A stretch of 64,000 nucleotides of DNA from Liolophura sinensis (GCF_032854445.1 NC_088301.1:48417116-48481115), one strand, 5' to 3'; counted from the stretch's first letter, positions 23,501 to 35,986 are shown. Program-made: numbers and translations. The notes: a model not told the origin generated them from the letters alone.

Positions 23501-24633
23501 GGTCAAAATCACGCAATAATGGAGAGTTTAAATTGGAAAATACTATTGGTTAAGCAAATTTCTACAAAACACACTTTTGTTTAATGGCTGTCACTTTGCT
23601 ATTGTGCATTGATCTGGATTTTTAACTCCTACATATGAACAAAAATACCTAATTAAAAGCATGATCTCGTTTAAATAAATTTTTCAGAATTCAAACAAGA
23701 GCAAATAAAAAGTATACCATATTCTAGGTCAGATACCGTTGCTGACTAAAAGTTCATTATCATCCAGGAGTCTGAATTGTCTGAAGGGTTGGCCAATACA
23801 AGAACTAACAAATAGTCCACAGAAATGCGTATTTCATTACTTTAAGTAAGATCAAATTTTAGTATCTTTCCTTTAATAATAATAATTAATTTAACTTGTA
23901 TAACTATGTGAAACTGTGCATGTTAGTAGTCTTATACATGTCAGTATGTTAGTACTGTGGCCTTTTGCTGAATCATACAAAGTCAAGCTTAACTATAGTG
24001 AAATGTCATATTTACTTTCTTTGAGGAATTATTCGTCAGACAGCCTCTATGCTGACGCATGGAATGATTTTTGACACTTTGTTTTCGTTTCCTTGTTGTC
24101 TAGGCGAAGTGAATTGTTAGTGAAGGACAGCCACCGCTCTGACTGGCTAATCATAGTTAAATCGGCGAGAATACTCTCTTAAGGGCTTGTGGTTTGGGAC
24201 ACGTGACAGTGTCGTAACTTACGATCTTATTCTTGATGCAACTCAGATTGTACGGGTATACATTTTCTCCATTATGTTGAGACAACTTATCCTTTCAGTT
24301 TTAAGTGAGGCAAATTTATTTGGAAATTCGTGTAGGATTTTCCTATGGTCTTGTTTTCTTATGGTTTTTTTTTGTTTGTTTAATTATATCCAAATGCTAA
24401 ATATCTACAAGTATTAGAATGTATTCGATGCCAACATTAGATGATTGTTAGATTAGAGTTGTGAGGATTTTTACTTTATATGCACATGCTTATGCTTGTT
24501 ATAGATAAGTATGTACAAAATTCACTTCAACGGCTTATAATGCCTGGATTTGTTTACAGGTGGGACTATGTATAGTACAGAGAAAAGTGAGTCAAAATTC
24601 ATTTGTTCTTTGATTACACATTGTTTTTCTCAG
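23501..24633. other. No firm gene
   Basis: AT-rich. At 24179-24257 (+) an open segment lies between a possible acceptor (CTCTTAAG) and donor (CGG then GTATAC), and at 24560-24586 a 27-nt micro-exon is conceivable. Both are in phase with the candidate exon at 24634, but the signals are weak and I do not call them. Confidence 0.35.
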
Positions 24634-24706
24634 GGAAGCCTGACAGTCGTGAAGAAACTTTACAATGTCCTGCCTTTTGAATGTCGGGATGCGATTAAAT
24701 CAAGGA
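24634..24706 (+). CDS. Candidate internal exon, unknown protein
   Basis: A 73-nt open segment is framed by a strong acceptor (TTGTTTTTCTCAG) and a strong donor (GTAAGTAC). In the frame that also stays open upstream it reads GSLTVVKKLYNVLPFECRDA followed by IKSR. No family is recognised. Good splice sites on both sides raise it above background, but without flanking exons it is weak. Confidence 0.25.
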
Positions 24707-25201
24707 GTAAGTACCTTGGAATTTTGCCTGTCATACAATCGCTACACTTTCACGGTATCTTCTAAAAATACCTTAACTGACAGATTATGCTTTAATGCCG
24801 CACTGGGCAATTTTTCAGCCATTTGCTGTAGGTAAAAAGACATAACTACATGCAGAGCTAATAAAAAGACCAAGTTAGTCATTATGAACTAATGGAATAC
24901 CACTAATATACTTGCGGTGGAATGAAAAATATGGTGACTACAATGCAAAACTGTTGCGGCGATCCGTCCTTTCGGAATTGAATGTGCCATTAATAATTCA
25001 ATCTGAGATGAAAGAAGAAGACAAAAGACCGGTCTTGTGGTTTCATCATCCTCCACTTCTTTCCCAACTACGCAATTATCCTTGTAATAAGAGTGGTTCT
25101 TAGAATTCTTCGAAAAGTTAACCTGAAAAACAAGACTTAACGACAAGCATGCCTAGTAACTCTGCCACCAATAAATCTGGACTTTTCTGTTTCGGAACAG
25201 A

Positions 25202-25455
<254 letters not shown>

Positions 25456-26814
25456 AAATTTTTTTCTAGATTATGGCCTGGACATTTTGGTCGGCTGTTA
25501 GTCTGGTGACCTGGATTCTGGCCCATATCAATACGGATCGTATGTTCGATTCGTGCATGCATGGGTTTAGACAAAACTTCAACTAAAGTTGGGTTTGAAC
25601 ACACAACCTTGTTGCCCAAGGACGAACAATCGCTTTAACCGTCGGAGCTATACAAACGTTTATGGGTCAAGAGATAATTGGTCACTGACTGTTTGGTTTG
25701 CTATATATAAACCACATGCCTGTATAAATACAAATCCAGCACCGAGATGTGTTTCAATAGATATTATTTTGTCTATCCAGTTATTTGTCTATCATTTTTG
25801 TCCTATATTCAAACCTAGAAAAAAAGCCCAGGAATTCCGCCAAAATGCTTAATACAACTGACGAGGCAGAATTTCATCAGCACATTCGAACAACGAAGAC
25901 CTGGATTTGGGCCGCAATAGAAAGGTGTGTTCCAGATAGGTACAAAAAAATCCTGGATTAACATTTGACCTTGTCACCTCATTTTTTCTAACGTTTGAAA
26001 TTAGGAGTAATATCTCAAATAGCATCTGTTAAAGGGCGTCTGAGGCTAGTCAACATTGTGGTGAAGTCAACGTACTAATAATGGTGTGTAATTAGCAAGA
26101 TTTGATGTCCCATTTCATCTCTTTTACCTTTTATGTTTAAGGATGCTAACGACTCCGGACGATTGTGCAGGACATCAAAATTTGTTCGAGTGCAAACGTT
26201 AAGTAAAGGCCAAGTTTTTGTAAGTATTATATAAATGCTGTACCTTTAGCTAATGACTGACGTGCACTCAACTGACATTCGAGATACATGTTCATACACA
26301 CATAGGATATCTACATGTATACAGTTATCTTTTAACCACACTGCAATCCCTGCATAGAATCGAATTCTTCTATTATAATGACCAAGACCAGTCTTGAACT
26401 TAACTGTCTTGTTAAACATGCACGCCCTGGCATCACGAGGTCAAAATTTAATCATTAAAATTTGATATGTTCCTTTCCAATATTCTAGCTGAAATTTGTC
26501 GTAAAATAGCTTACCAAAAATTTAAGTTGTCAAGCAGTATTTTGACCTTGTTACATCAGAAATTATAAAGTGATTTGAAATTTTGACTCAAGTATAAGAT
26601 CTCCTTTGTGATCCCGGGACCAGTGCTATAGACAGTCACATGCAAGCATGTAACGTTAAGAGAGTACAGACACAGTGATAAAATCTCTCCACGCAACTTT
26701 CATTCTAATAAAATTTTTAAGTTATAACTTGTGAAATTGTGCAGGATTTAGCAGATCTTATACTGGGCCAACAACCAAGTCTCTCCAAATGCGGCAAGAT
26801 TTAATAGACCTAAC
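25456..26814. other. No gene; repeat-like patches
   Basis: 25490-25650 carries a tRNA-SINE-like stretch with GTTGGGTTTGAACACACAAC (a B-box complement). At 26430-26630 there are words shared with the TIR elements at 29281 and 36686, such as GAAATTTTGACTCAAGTATA. A further frame at 25589-25852 (+) is not supported. Confidence 0.45.
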
Positions 26815-26975
26815 AGTGCCTTCTCTTGTAGAGCTCGGTGAACTTACTACAACATTCCACCACAGCATTCAACTCCATAACAGCACCTGCAAGAGCTGCA
26901 TTATAGCGAATAAAGTGTTGAGAGTTTTGTTGGAATGTTTTGCTAAATTCATCGAGCTCACTTGTAGGGATAATA
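26815..26975. repeat. Imperfect palindrome of about 150 bp
   Basis: The left part (GAGCTCGGTGAACTTACTAC...ACATTCCACCA) mirrors the right part (TTGGAATGTTTTGC...TTCATCGAGCTC) around a central CAGCACCTGCAAGAGCTG, with several mismatches. Because it is its own near-complement it is open on both strands. It is likely a foldback element. Confidence 0.7.
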
Positions 26976-27049
26976 TTTTTGGAGATTTTCAAATTTCCAA
27001 GGAAAAATCTTTGCGTTTATTGACATTATATGGCGATCATATATAATCG

Positions 27050-27295
27050 TTGTCGAGTGGGTAGCGCAACATAATGAATCAGGGGCCTTCCATCAATGCG
27101 ATCCCTTTGAGTCCAAGTCCAGCTCAAGCTGGATTATTCTTCAATTGTTAGTGGGGAAGTTTGATGGCAGATGGGCGTGTGTTTCCTCCGGGCTGTGCCC
27201 AGTTTTCTGGTACCATAATGACGCCGCTGTATAAGTGAAATAATCGTGAGTATGACATAAATGCCTATCAAATAAATGTATAAATAAAGAAACGA
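27050..27295 (+). mobile_element. SINE family A, near full length
   Basis: The tRNA-like head has A-box-like TGTCGAGTGGGTAGCGC and B-box-like TTTGAGTCCAAGTCC. The body has GTGTTTCCTCCGGGCTGTGC, ACCATAATGACGCCG and TATAAGTGAAATAATCGTGAG. The tail is CAAATAAATGTATAAATAAA. Together with the 19640 copy it defines the element's full length, about 250 bp. Confidence 0.9.
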
Positions 27296-29280
27296 ATTCC
27301 TTCTAGTTAATTTTACTGTTTGTGTGTGTAGGATGTGGCGCTTATATTCTTAATTTTATAAAAATTGCCATTTCCTAATTATTAATGACGCTGGCAGTTG
27401 ATGAAATCCCCATGAGAATCACAACTGATATCTAAATAACTTCGGCCAGTTTAAGTTTCACTTGTCCATAAAGCACATTTATATACACTCCGGTAGTAAT
27501 CGCTTTACCCTCACTGCAATCCACGAAGAGGGACATACTAATATTATACTTCATACATACGCGTTAACCTTTGTGTGTACACGACAGCCAATAATTTTGT
27601 TGATAAGTTTAAATGTAAAAAAGAAAAACACCTGACCTGGGTCGCAAAGTAAAACATATCCAGCGGTGGCAGATATAAAGCCTGAAGGAGCAGGAATGGC
27701 ATCCTGCATGGTGAAAAGTGCATGCCTTTCAATAGTTTGAACACACGAGGTGCGGGTTCAAACCCGATCTTAGGCAGGGAATTGGTAGAATTCCACTTCA
27801 CCAATGAAGGGAAAATTTGTCAACATATGTAACTTACCAGAGGTCGGTGGTTTTACCTCCTCCCACAGAATTGGTGGTCATCGAGTTGAATGAAAACTTA
27901 CCTATATGGCATTAAAAATAATGCTATGACCAAATCATTGATAAGCAAAACGGGCATTGAGAGTGTGCCAAGCATTCATTTGAGAAGTAAAAACATTAAC
28001 GTGTTCTTGTATTCGTGCGACATCTCTGTATGTACCAATACTGGAGAGAGATGAATAACCAGACCATCATCGAGCTAAACAACCCGATGGAATGGCTCTT
28101 GTCAGGGGGCTTAACAGACAACATAACCCAAGGAACTTAGAACAAATATTTTTATTCAATGCCTAAAAAAATGGTACCAATAAGGTGAATATATGTAGTA
28201 TGTTGCTCTTAATACATATAGCAGTCCAAACGCTAGCTACAAATAAGTAATTTTGAACATTCTCTTATCCATCGGATGCAGAGCTTCAAGCAGGTCTGCA
28301 GACTAAAGTGGATCGGGGTAAATTTAAAGAAATTACCTTGAAGGGGACAGTGAATGAGTTACGGTCGAAGAAGAAAGTTTCTGAAGTGAATAGGTGATAC
28401 TTAGCATAAATTTAAATCTCTGAATCAATAACGCCTTTATACATGAATTGTTGTGGTAAACAAATTTACTAAATCTAACTTACCACAACAATAATAAGAA
28501 CTCGTCGTTTTGTTGGTTTACATATGCTACAGATCTAAATGGCCCGGATGCGTTGGATAACTCCTACAACGTTTACTCACAATGTCACAAATACTGCTGC
28601 CTTTTGATTAGGGCGACTTGAAGTCACCGTGTCACGCTAAATATAACGCTTTGTCAATACCGATCACCTGAACAACGTCCTGAATAGTGGGCCTAACCGA
28701 TCTTGGCCATGATTTATGACCGGGCGTCTTTGGTATCGAGAACACTATAAATCAGTCCCCTTAACTTTAATTTTGTTCACATGACTCTAAAGCAGAGGGA
28801 GTCTTCAGTAGGATTGTTGCTTAGCACGTGTTAATTTTGCCCTGATCTCAAGCCGCCTAACCTAGATGCAAACCTGTTTTTTTCTGCCAGACTGGTGTCA
28901 GCTGTTCTTTGAAAATATTTGAACAGTCGTAGCTGCACTGCATTAAAGAAGTAATGTGTTTTAAAGTTTTCGCCGCATGTAATTAAAGAGAACAAACTTT
29001 AAAGAATTCGCGTACCAGCGACTGACCACGACAACATAAAACAGTACATCATGGCCGAAATCTTTTTGACAGATGTTTTCTTTATTTCACTTCTGCATTA
29101 CTTCTGTGCTCTTAGATTTATCAGTCACATAAACAAGTAAGATCAAGCAGTCAGCTTTGAAATTTTGTGCGGTCTCCAGGAACACACATTAACAAATCCC
29201 CAGTAAGTAAAGTTTTGGACATCACGAAATTGCAAGGTTAAGTAAATATAATCAATAATCACCCAGTCCCCGGGGTAAAC
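27296..29280. other. No gene recognised
   Basis: At about 27730-27930 there is a SINE-like unit with a B-box-like GGTTCAAACCC and a body distantly like family A. At 28486-28540 open segments with splice-like ends exist on both strands; since they conflict, neither is called. The rest is AT-rich and closed. Confidence 0.4.
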
Positions 29281-29420
29281 GAAGCGATCTTAGAATAAGC
29301 CAAAATTTCATTGTCATTTACTCATGTTACATGGTCAAAATTTTGCTTGATAACGTAAATTTAGAGTACTTTACAGATTTAATGATTAAAATTTTGACTA
29401 AAGTCTAAGATCGCTTTGAA
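29281..29420. mobile_element. Small TIR element (MITE-like)
   Basis: Left end AAGCGATCTTAGAATAAGCC-AAAATTT, right end the complement of AAGCGATCTTAGACTTTAGTC-AAAATTTT: inverted termini of about 30 bases enclosing about 80 bases of AT-rich DNA. No coding capacity. It shares the GTCAAAATTT core with the element at 36686. Confidence 0.6.
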
Positions 29421-30336
29421 TCAATTTGGATGTAGACTTTCCAGTTCTTTTATGTGATGTTGCCACATTTTAAACTGAGCATTGGGATTAGGATCTTCAC
29501 TGTGGAATTCTTCAAGTTTTCAGCACAGATCGTTATATAATCTTTAGATTGTACCACATGTTCTTGATTCATGATCCATAAATCTTGCCAGAGTTTAACA
29601 TTTATAATTATAATCCGTATGACAATTATTACTATGGCGTGAATGGAACACGCGTTTCCAGACTCAACATCTCCTTTAAAGTAGAATACTGAAAACAATA
29701 TCACGTGAATATCCAAGGCATAACAACGACTCTTTCAGCTGGATAAGCATATACAGCGGTACCGCCTTAACCCACGCCTACATCGATTTCGTGAGAAAGC
29801 AAGAACAGATGTGGTTTGCGGTCGTCAGTTCGATCAAATATCGATCTAATTGAGACATGTAGCGTGGTGAGACAGCTGTTGTACATCCCAGCAGCATGTG
29901 CTACAGACGTCAACACTAACACTTAAAGCAGGTTAATTAAGTGAAGCATAGACAATGTTCTCACTCTCGACATTTGCTGGGGGGAACTTGACGTATACAT
30001 CTTACTAATATCGACCATTATTGAAGGAGATGTAATATTGAACACATAGGCCACACGGAATACATATGAGTACACCCTGGTCACACATTAAACTGATATG
30101 TATTTATGCATGATCAGCTATACGTAATGAATGCGTTATGGTTTAAATGTCCAAATGTCATAGTCAAGTATGAAAACATAACTTATATATGTTTAAATAA
30201 TTTTTTCCTTCAGGAACTGTTGCTAAAAATATGTCTTTATAAATAAAGGCAAAATGTTGACAGGTGAAATACAGTCCCTGTTGGTTAATTTTTGACAGCC
30301 TGTTTTGCGGGCTAGTAATAGTATATCATTATGAAC
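29421..30336. other. No gene recognised, up to the assembly gap
   Basis: A minus-strand frame at 29450-29716 shows no recognisable content. The sequence runs without features into the run of N. Confidence 0.5.
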
Positions 30337-30536
30337 NNNNNNNNNNNNNNNNNNNNNNNNNNNNNNNNNNNNNNNNNNNNNNNNNNNNNNNNNNNNNNNN
30401 NNNNNNNNNNNNNNNNNNNNNNNNNNNNNNNNNNNNNNNNNNNNNNNNNNNNNNNNNNNNNNNNNNNNNNNNNNNNNNNNNNNNNNNNNNNNNNNNNNNN
30501 NNNNNNNNNNNNNNNNNNNNNNNNNNNNNNNNNNNN
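30337..30536. other. Assembly gap (200 N)
   Basis: Exactly 200 undetermined bases, a conventional scaffold-gap length, so the true distance is unknown. Open frames listed through it are meaningless. Just right of it is a perfect 8-bp stem (CCGGGGAG, 8-nt loop, CTCCCCGG, 30564-30587). Confidence 0.99.
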
Positions 30537-30768
30537 AATAGGCAGTTGATGGGGTTCGCATGGCCGGGGAGCGAAGAATCTCCCCGGTTGTTGGTCCACT
30601 GGCCTGTCACCGCACGGGAATAGTATGTCAGCCACAGTAGTCAATCACTGGGTGCATACAATCGTGATCACATATGGTGCGAGTCAATCCAAAAATCAAT
30701 ATACTTTTTTGAGGCAATGTTTACTCTAATGAACTTTGCAACAGGCATGCACACAGGCTGTGACAGCG

Positions 30769-31005
30769 TCAAACAACAGTCGAGTCACTTCGGGGAATCA
30801 CTAATGCGAATTTCAGCTCCCGTGGGTACGCTACACTGTGGGTACCCTCCTCAATATACACTTTCTTAGTTGTGTAAGCCACATCGATAAACTCATCAGC
30901 TGGGGGACCATCCTGCACCTGCATCTCGTGTAGATCCTTACAATCACATCGAATAGTAACGCTATGCTCTGAACCTCTAACTTTAAAGCGACGTAATTGG
31001 AATTG
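30769..31005 (-). CDS. Candidate 3'-terminal exon, unknown protein
   Basis: The minus strand is open for 78 codons between stops and ends in TGA at 30769-30771. The codons look constrained: it reads HSVTIRCDCKDLHEMQ early and VYIEEGTHSVAYPRELKF later, a balanced mix of charged and hydrophobic residues unlike the AT-driven frames around it. A possible acceptor (CGCTTTAAAG) lies near the start. I do not know the family. Upstream exons should lie to the right (above 31010), not in the gap. Confidence 0.3.
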   Translation of the reverse strand, partial: QFQLRRFKVRGSEHSVTIRCDCKDLHEMQVQDGPPADEFIDVAYTTKKVYIEEGTHSVAYPRELKFALVIPRSDSTVV

Positions 31006-32980
31006 TCAAGAATGACACTAAATCTCACGTAATTCTTGCCTGGGTGTCATACGTACATGGATATATACATGTATGTAAGTCCCAGTTCAAACCCAGTACG
31101 TAAGAGAGACTTCACAAAAATTCATGTTGTGTAATAACCCATTTCAACTTCGTCTTAACCACACTAAAATGTGACATTTACATTTATTATGATAGCCTTT
31201 ATAGTTGGAAACTGAATAGTGCATGCATATTTGAGTAAAACAAACTTTCACAACTACCTTAACTATAACAGAAAGTTCAGGAACTCTGAACTACACGTAG
31301 GCTATACATTGTATGTACACATGGCCTCTTTCCAAGTCTTGGTTCTTCAATTCATAGTGAACTTTCCTCTAGGTACACATGCCCTACAAAGCCTACAAGG
31401 CAGACATTGGCCTTATAGTTCAACTCTCAGTCTCTTTTATAAGATTGTTTTGTTAATTCTTTTCAAGATAAGCAATCCAGTTATTTTAACTGAAGTTGAG
31501 TTAAATGGAGATTCACTGGAAAGTTGAGTTTCATTTAAAGTGAGTTTGTTCATATAATCTGTTGCATATTGTTCAAAAGCATGCGCTAAGGAATTTTAAA
31601 CAGAACGGAATTGCTAGCAACTCAACATTGCTGCCTCTTTTCATAAATCAGTTATTTTAACTTAGGTTCAGTTAAATGGAGTTTTCACTAGAATCTTGAA
31701 TTCCATTCAAAGTGAGTTTTGAATAATATAATACACAAGTAGTTATATTTAGGTACATGTGCACGCATGTATGTGCGTGAAGGGGAAGGCAAACTATAAA
31801 ACGGGACGTTGAACTCGAAGATTTTGTGGTCATTGTTACAGTGATTTATTAGTTTCTGCTGATGCTTTAGGGATTAAAGCCAGGGCCGATTGCGTATAAA
31901 ATTGGATTTGACTCTCGACGGCAAGATTAAGATGAAAAGGAATTACGGCTATAGCTCAGTGTGGTCGGATTATCCGGCCATATGTTACAACCATGCATGG
32001 TCAGCGACCTAGCGCATCTACTGCACACACATTTTCTAGGACGAGACAGAAACCAACAAATCAAGACGGCTAAAACTGTGAACAAGTTAAGGAGAACCCC
32101 CAACTTCAATGGTTAAAGGTCTGAACCTGTGGGTCTATGGGTCTGGTAGTGTTACTGTCACCATTTGTTGACGTTAATCAAAACTGGTCAGCTGTATATT
32201 ATGAAATTTAATTCTTTTGACAAAGACACAATCTAAGAAAGACAATTATTGCAAGTTTATTGCTATGCTCAGCTGGTTTTAACCGTGTGTATAATTACTA
32301 AATCAGCTGGTGTATAATCGCATGAGCAATAAAAATACGCAGAAGTTTAACGTCTTTCATTAAAAATTCATGTCTTTCGTAAAAACGAAAACTGTGTGTA
32401 ACTGCTGCTTACACCAGTAAATTACAGACGTTTACGCCAACAGCTACGTACATGGCCTTAAAACTCAGTTAGGTATTTGAACTTCATGAAGTTAGGGATG
32501 AGACAACAGGCAATGTGCCATGTAAGCCTGTAGGAATTGTAGTGCGTGCATTACAGACTTACATGACTGACAGATTCTTGAGAAAAACCATAAATACTTA
32601 CAAAACAGCTTAAAAAGTCTGAATTTGGGGACAAATCATATGTTTGCAATAACCAGTACGCCGTATTTCGCCAAACCCAACTCCACTTGTGTTGAAGGTT
32701 TAAATAACAAAAAATTATAGAATATTTATTATATATGTGAACAAACGCATTTCAAACGATAGCACAGAACAATACAGCAAGTTCATGCAGGACCCATTGC
32801 AGCGTAAGAGCTAGGAGTGGTGGAATGAATACAGTTTATACAAAGCCATTAATATAACAGCATCGTAAAGTGTAGCCTACACGTCTTGTATATATCGCGA
32901 GAAGAAAAGAAAATTGACTGATATCAGAAAAGGAAAGGAGGTTGGGCCATCTGTTGGCATTCGACAATTGATCTGCTTTA
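31006..32980. other. No firm gene
   Basis: Contains the direct repeat described at 31470-31735. GGCTATAGCTCAGTGTGGTC at about 31946-31965 resembles a tRNA-type A-box region, without a B-box at the right distance. Otherwise AT-rich with many stops. Confidence 0.4.
31470..31735. repeat. Diverged direct repeat, about 85 bp, two copies
   Basis: CAGTTATTTTAACT-GAAGTTGAGTTAAATGGAG and following text recurs about 170 bases later as CAGTTATTTTAACTTAGGTT-CAGTTAAATGGAG. Both copies continue TTCACT(A/G)GAA and AAAGTGAGTTT. Each copy is itself partly palindromic, so the two may be ends or internal repeats of one old element. Confidence 0.7.
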
Positions 32981-33313
32981 GCTCTTAAAGATAACAAGTT
33001 GTTCACGTTCCAGGTAAGCGGCATCTGTGACGGTATAGGCTGTGATGGCAACTGTGGCAAGCACATCACTAAAGATGCCACGGTCCCCACGCCTCTGCTA
33101 ACAGATGTTGTCCACCACGTGCGAAGTCGCTGTGCATATTCTGGAGTACATGCTGCACAGAGTCAAGTTACTCAGTGCTATGGATGCCAGAGACGCTCAG
33201 CAGATGCAAGGGTACCGGTGATGTATGCTATTGTCATAGTGTTGTTTCTATGCTGCGCATCTATAATTGTCAATATGCAAATAAATGCACATGTGTTCAT
33301 TTGTGCACACTAA
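32981..33313 (+). CDS. Candidate terminal exon: Cys-rich segment plus membrane helix
   Basis: An acceptor-like ATTGATCTGCTTTAG precedes a frame open to TAA at 33311-33313. The G+C-richer part codes GICDGIGCDGNCGKH and QCYGCQRR, six cysteines in about 50 residues. It then passes into VMYAIVIVLFLCCASIIV, a convincing transmembrane helix, and a short tail. That order would suit a single-pass receptor's 3' end. A competing donor (CCAG then GTAAGCGG at 33012) could end the exon early. The family is unrecognised and no upstream exons were found. Confidence 0.3.
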   Translation, partial: ALKDNKLFTFQVSGICDGIGCDGNCGKHITKDATVPTPLLTDVVHHVRSRCAYSGVHAAQSQVTQCYGCQRRSADARVPVMYAIVIVLFLCCASIIVNMQINAHVFICAH

Positions 33314-34639
33314 TTTATCGTAACATGTCATCAGTATTAAGAAGTGGTTTTTTGCAGCGAAATATCCAGTCAGGTGTAGTGCAAATTTCATCTTTGCTAA
33401 AACGTGCGTCAAGCTAAAATTAAGGGTATCTTTCATATAGAAGCACCTACAAACGAACTTGTGCTATATGGAACGTGTAATAACTAATTCAGAGAAAACT
33501 TCAGTTTGGGATATATAGCTAGATATGTAAATAAGCTTAGCTAACATATACGGTACCTCTAAAATCATACATCTGTATAGTCGCAGGTATCGAGTATGTT
33601 CTCCCACCTTAACTAGGACCAGAACATGACTGGTGCATGTTAAGAGCTAGACGCGTCTTACCAGTCCGTTTGCTAAATTACCTATATAAGTTGATTAAGC
33701 TCAGTTAAAGTTAATTATGAGTTGTGTTTCGCATGTACCTTGATTGCAGGTATACCTTTGACGAATCTTACCTGCGAAAGTGGCGGTGAATGATTCTCAG
33801 AATTCCGAGGCAGTAGCAATATACAGTCAAGTGGCGTCGGGCCTGCACTGACTCTATAAGGAGCACAAATATATACAGGACGATGCACATGAAAAATCCC
33901 AGATTCACCAACGCCTGAATTCCTACAGTCCTAGTTGTTCACGGTGGCAAATCCACCCAGAGTTCACCTATACAGAATGAATTGGAGCGTCAACTTATTC
34001 ATCCCGCTTTACATTTTGTCAAAGGGACACAATGTCCCGCCGTTTTCAGGTGTATAAAGATACCATTCACACCCGTCCGACATTTCAATATGTTTAATAC
34101 GGACCGGTTATTGCAATGTTTCAGTTTATAACACACAGTCAAAAGAACCTTTAGCTAAACAGGTGAAGTTTGCCAAACGCTGCACCTTTATCGTCGCGCT
34201 GGCTGACAATTCCAGACAGAGAGGTCGTTTCGAAGTAAAAAAGATATACAGGCAATCGCTATAACCAATCAATCACATCGTGTCAGATAGGAGACGAATA
34301 CTCGAGATACAGTCCTGGTAGTGTAGTTTGCCCAGCGACGCCACTAGACCTAATAAACTTAGCGGAACACCACACCCTGATGTGTATGTGTAGGCTTGTA
34401 TCATCATATATCCACTTCCTATATAGTCAAATATATCAACATTCCCACTGAAAATCCCTCCGCATCACGCTCCCTAGTGATACGAGATTTTAATCCGTAC
34501 TCCAACAATCCACCTATTTTTAATTAAGTAGAAAAAACGCCGTCGTATTCTTACCAGTCTGTTTTGAAAAATAAGTCTCACGTGTGCACTGTCATACTTG
34601 TAATTCAGTGAATGGTTCAGACATAAACGCTTTATGATG
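33314..34639. other. No gene recognised
   Basis: A strong minus-strand donor (CGCAG then GTAAGATT) at 33777 closes a short open stretch, but nothing joins it. The rest holds moderately GC-rich text around 33780-34350 with no frame worth naming. Confidence 0.4.
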
Positions 34640-34990
34640 TGATATTGAATGTATGCTTGGGGTCTAAAGTCGTACTTAACAACTTTCACTCATATGAGGT
34701 CGAGGAGTCGTTAGGCCCGCGTACATATTCAATGTTTTCTTGTGGCAGAGTGAGTCCATGCCGGCAAAGTGCTGCCTCGACTGAAGTATCATATCGAAGA
34801 CACCAGACATGACACCCCACCTAGACACATTACATTGACACCGAGAGAGCCAGCCCTGTTTCCTTCCTCTAACCTCTTAGTGCGGAGCGGCCAAGTAGGG
34901 CAGCAATAAGTACCCATATTAAAGTCTTTTGATCCTGGGTCTACCACCTTCCAGGCGGGCCGGTTTATAATACCGGTGTCATTCATTCAT
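34640..34990 (-). mobile_element. SINE family B, near full length
   Basis: Read on the plus strand it runs from the far tail (TGTATGCTTGGGGTCTAAAG, TCGTACTTAACAACTTTCAC) through TTCTTGTGGCAGAGTGAGTC, GAAGACACCAGACATGACAC and TCTAACCTCTTAGTGCGGAG. It ends at the head complement GTCTTTTGATCCTGGGTC. Length is about 350 bp. The best copy in the window together with 46150. Confidence 0.88.
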
Positions 34991-35195
34991 CACGCTTACT
35001 CCGACGGCTAAAACACTAGCTTTTAATGTACCGACTGCGGCCTTAAGTCAGGCGGTTTGCAAAGTGCCTGGCTCAGGTCGGTGATTTACTCCATTCAATC
35101 TGGTTTCCTCTACCTACAAAACCGAGCGCCTTCAGGCGTGTGAAAAATTCTTCAGCATGACGTTAAACACCTACAAAATAAATAATACTGTTACA
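34991..35195 (+). mobile_element. SINE copy (family A related)
   Basis: Follows the family-B copy directly. It has GGTTTCCTCTACCTACAAAA, GTGTGAAAAATTCTTCAGCA, GACGTTAAACACCTACAAAA and TAAATAA, matching the family-A body and tail with much divergence. It lies head to head with the preceding element. Confidence 0.7.
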
Positions 35196-35772
35196 GATTG
35201 ATTTTGCGGCACAGGAAGTTGTGACCAATTTGTCTCAACCTGAACATGATATACACTTGTTGGCAAATATTGACAAAGCGTTCAGAATAGCTGGCCATCT
35301 GTGTCGGTCAGAGGAAACTGTTGACTGCTTCTCGTTGCACGAATCCTTCCTTATTTCGCACATTATATGCCTTGTTAGTTCTATTAGGTGGTATGTCTTG
35401 AAGGTTATTTAGAAATTGCTCTTGCGATTATTGACGATGAACGTTCAGTTGAGCTGACGCCTGGTGTACGAATGTCTGCTTTGACACATAGCTTCATAGC
35501 TGCATTATGGTACACTGTTTTCTCATAATACAAATAGCATTCAAGAAAAAGTAGACATTACTTTTTTTGAACAAATATACTGTACATTTAGCTAGAATTT
35601 GAAATTAGGCCGTTTCCTTTCTAATTTTCTCCTATTTTCCGTATCTGTCCTGTGACAGTGACACTGAGAGACCTCCTTGGCTAAACCTGACTACATATTA
35701 CAGTTTATCTAGATGCTCTAACCTATTTACGGTCGGGCATACAAACACTATTCGTAGACGATGCATGAGGGA
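35196..35772. other. No gene recognised
   Basis: A 63-codon frame at 35221-35412 (+) begins inside the SINE flank and has no recognisable content. Nothing else was found. Confidence 0.5.
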
Positions 35773-35986
35773 GCGCTGGAATATTACTGATGTGCTGCAC
35801 AAAACAGTTAGGAATCCTATGTCCAGGTATCGAATTCCAAGGTGTCGTAAGGAATCAGCGATGCGCTTCAATATTACTGCGCTGGAATATTACTGATGTG
35901 CTGCACAAAACAGTTAGGAATCCTATGTCCAGGTATCGAATTCCAAGGTGTCGTAAGGAATCAGCGATGCGCTTCAATATTACAAT
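35773..35986. repeat. Tandem duplication of 106 bp, copies identical
   Basis: GCGCTGGAATATTACTGATG at 35773 recurs at 35879, and the 106-bp units match base for base as far as I can read, apart from the last base or so. Identity implies a very recent event, or an assembly collapse or expansion. The frame crossing it simply repeats its residues. Confidence 0.93.

Noticed and set aside
30223-30644. Five open frames across the gap
   Set aside because: Mostly undetermined bases; frame continuity over N is meaningless.
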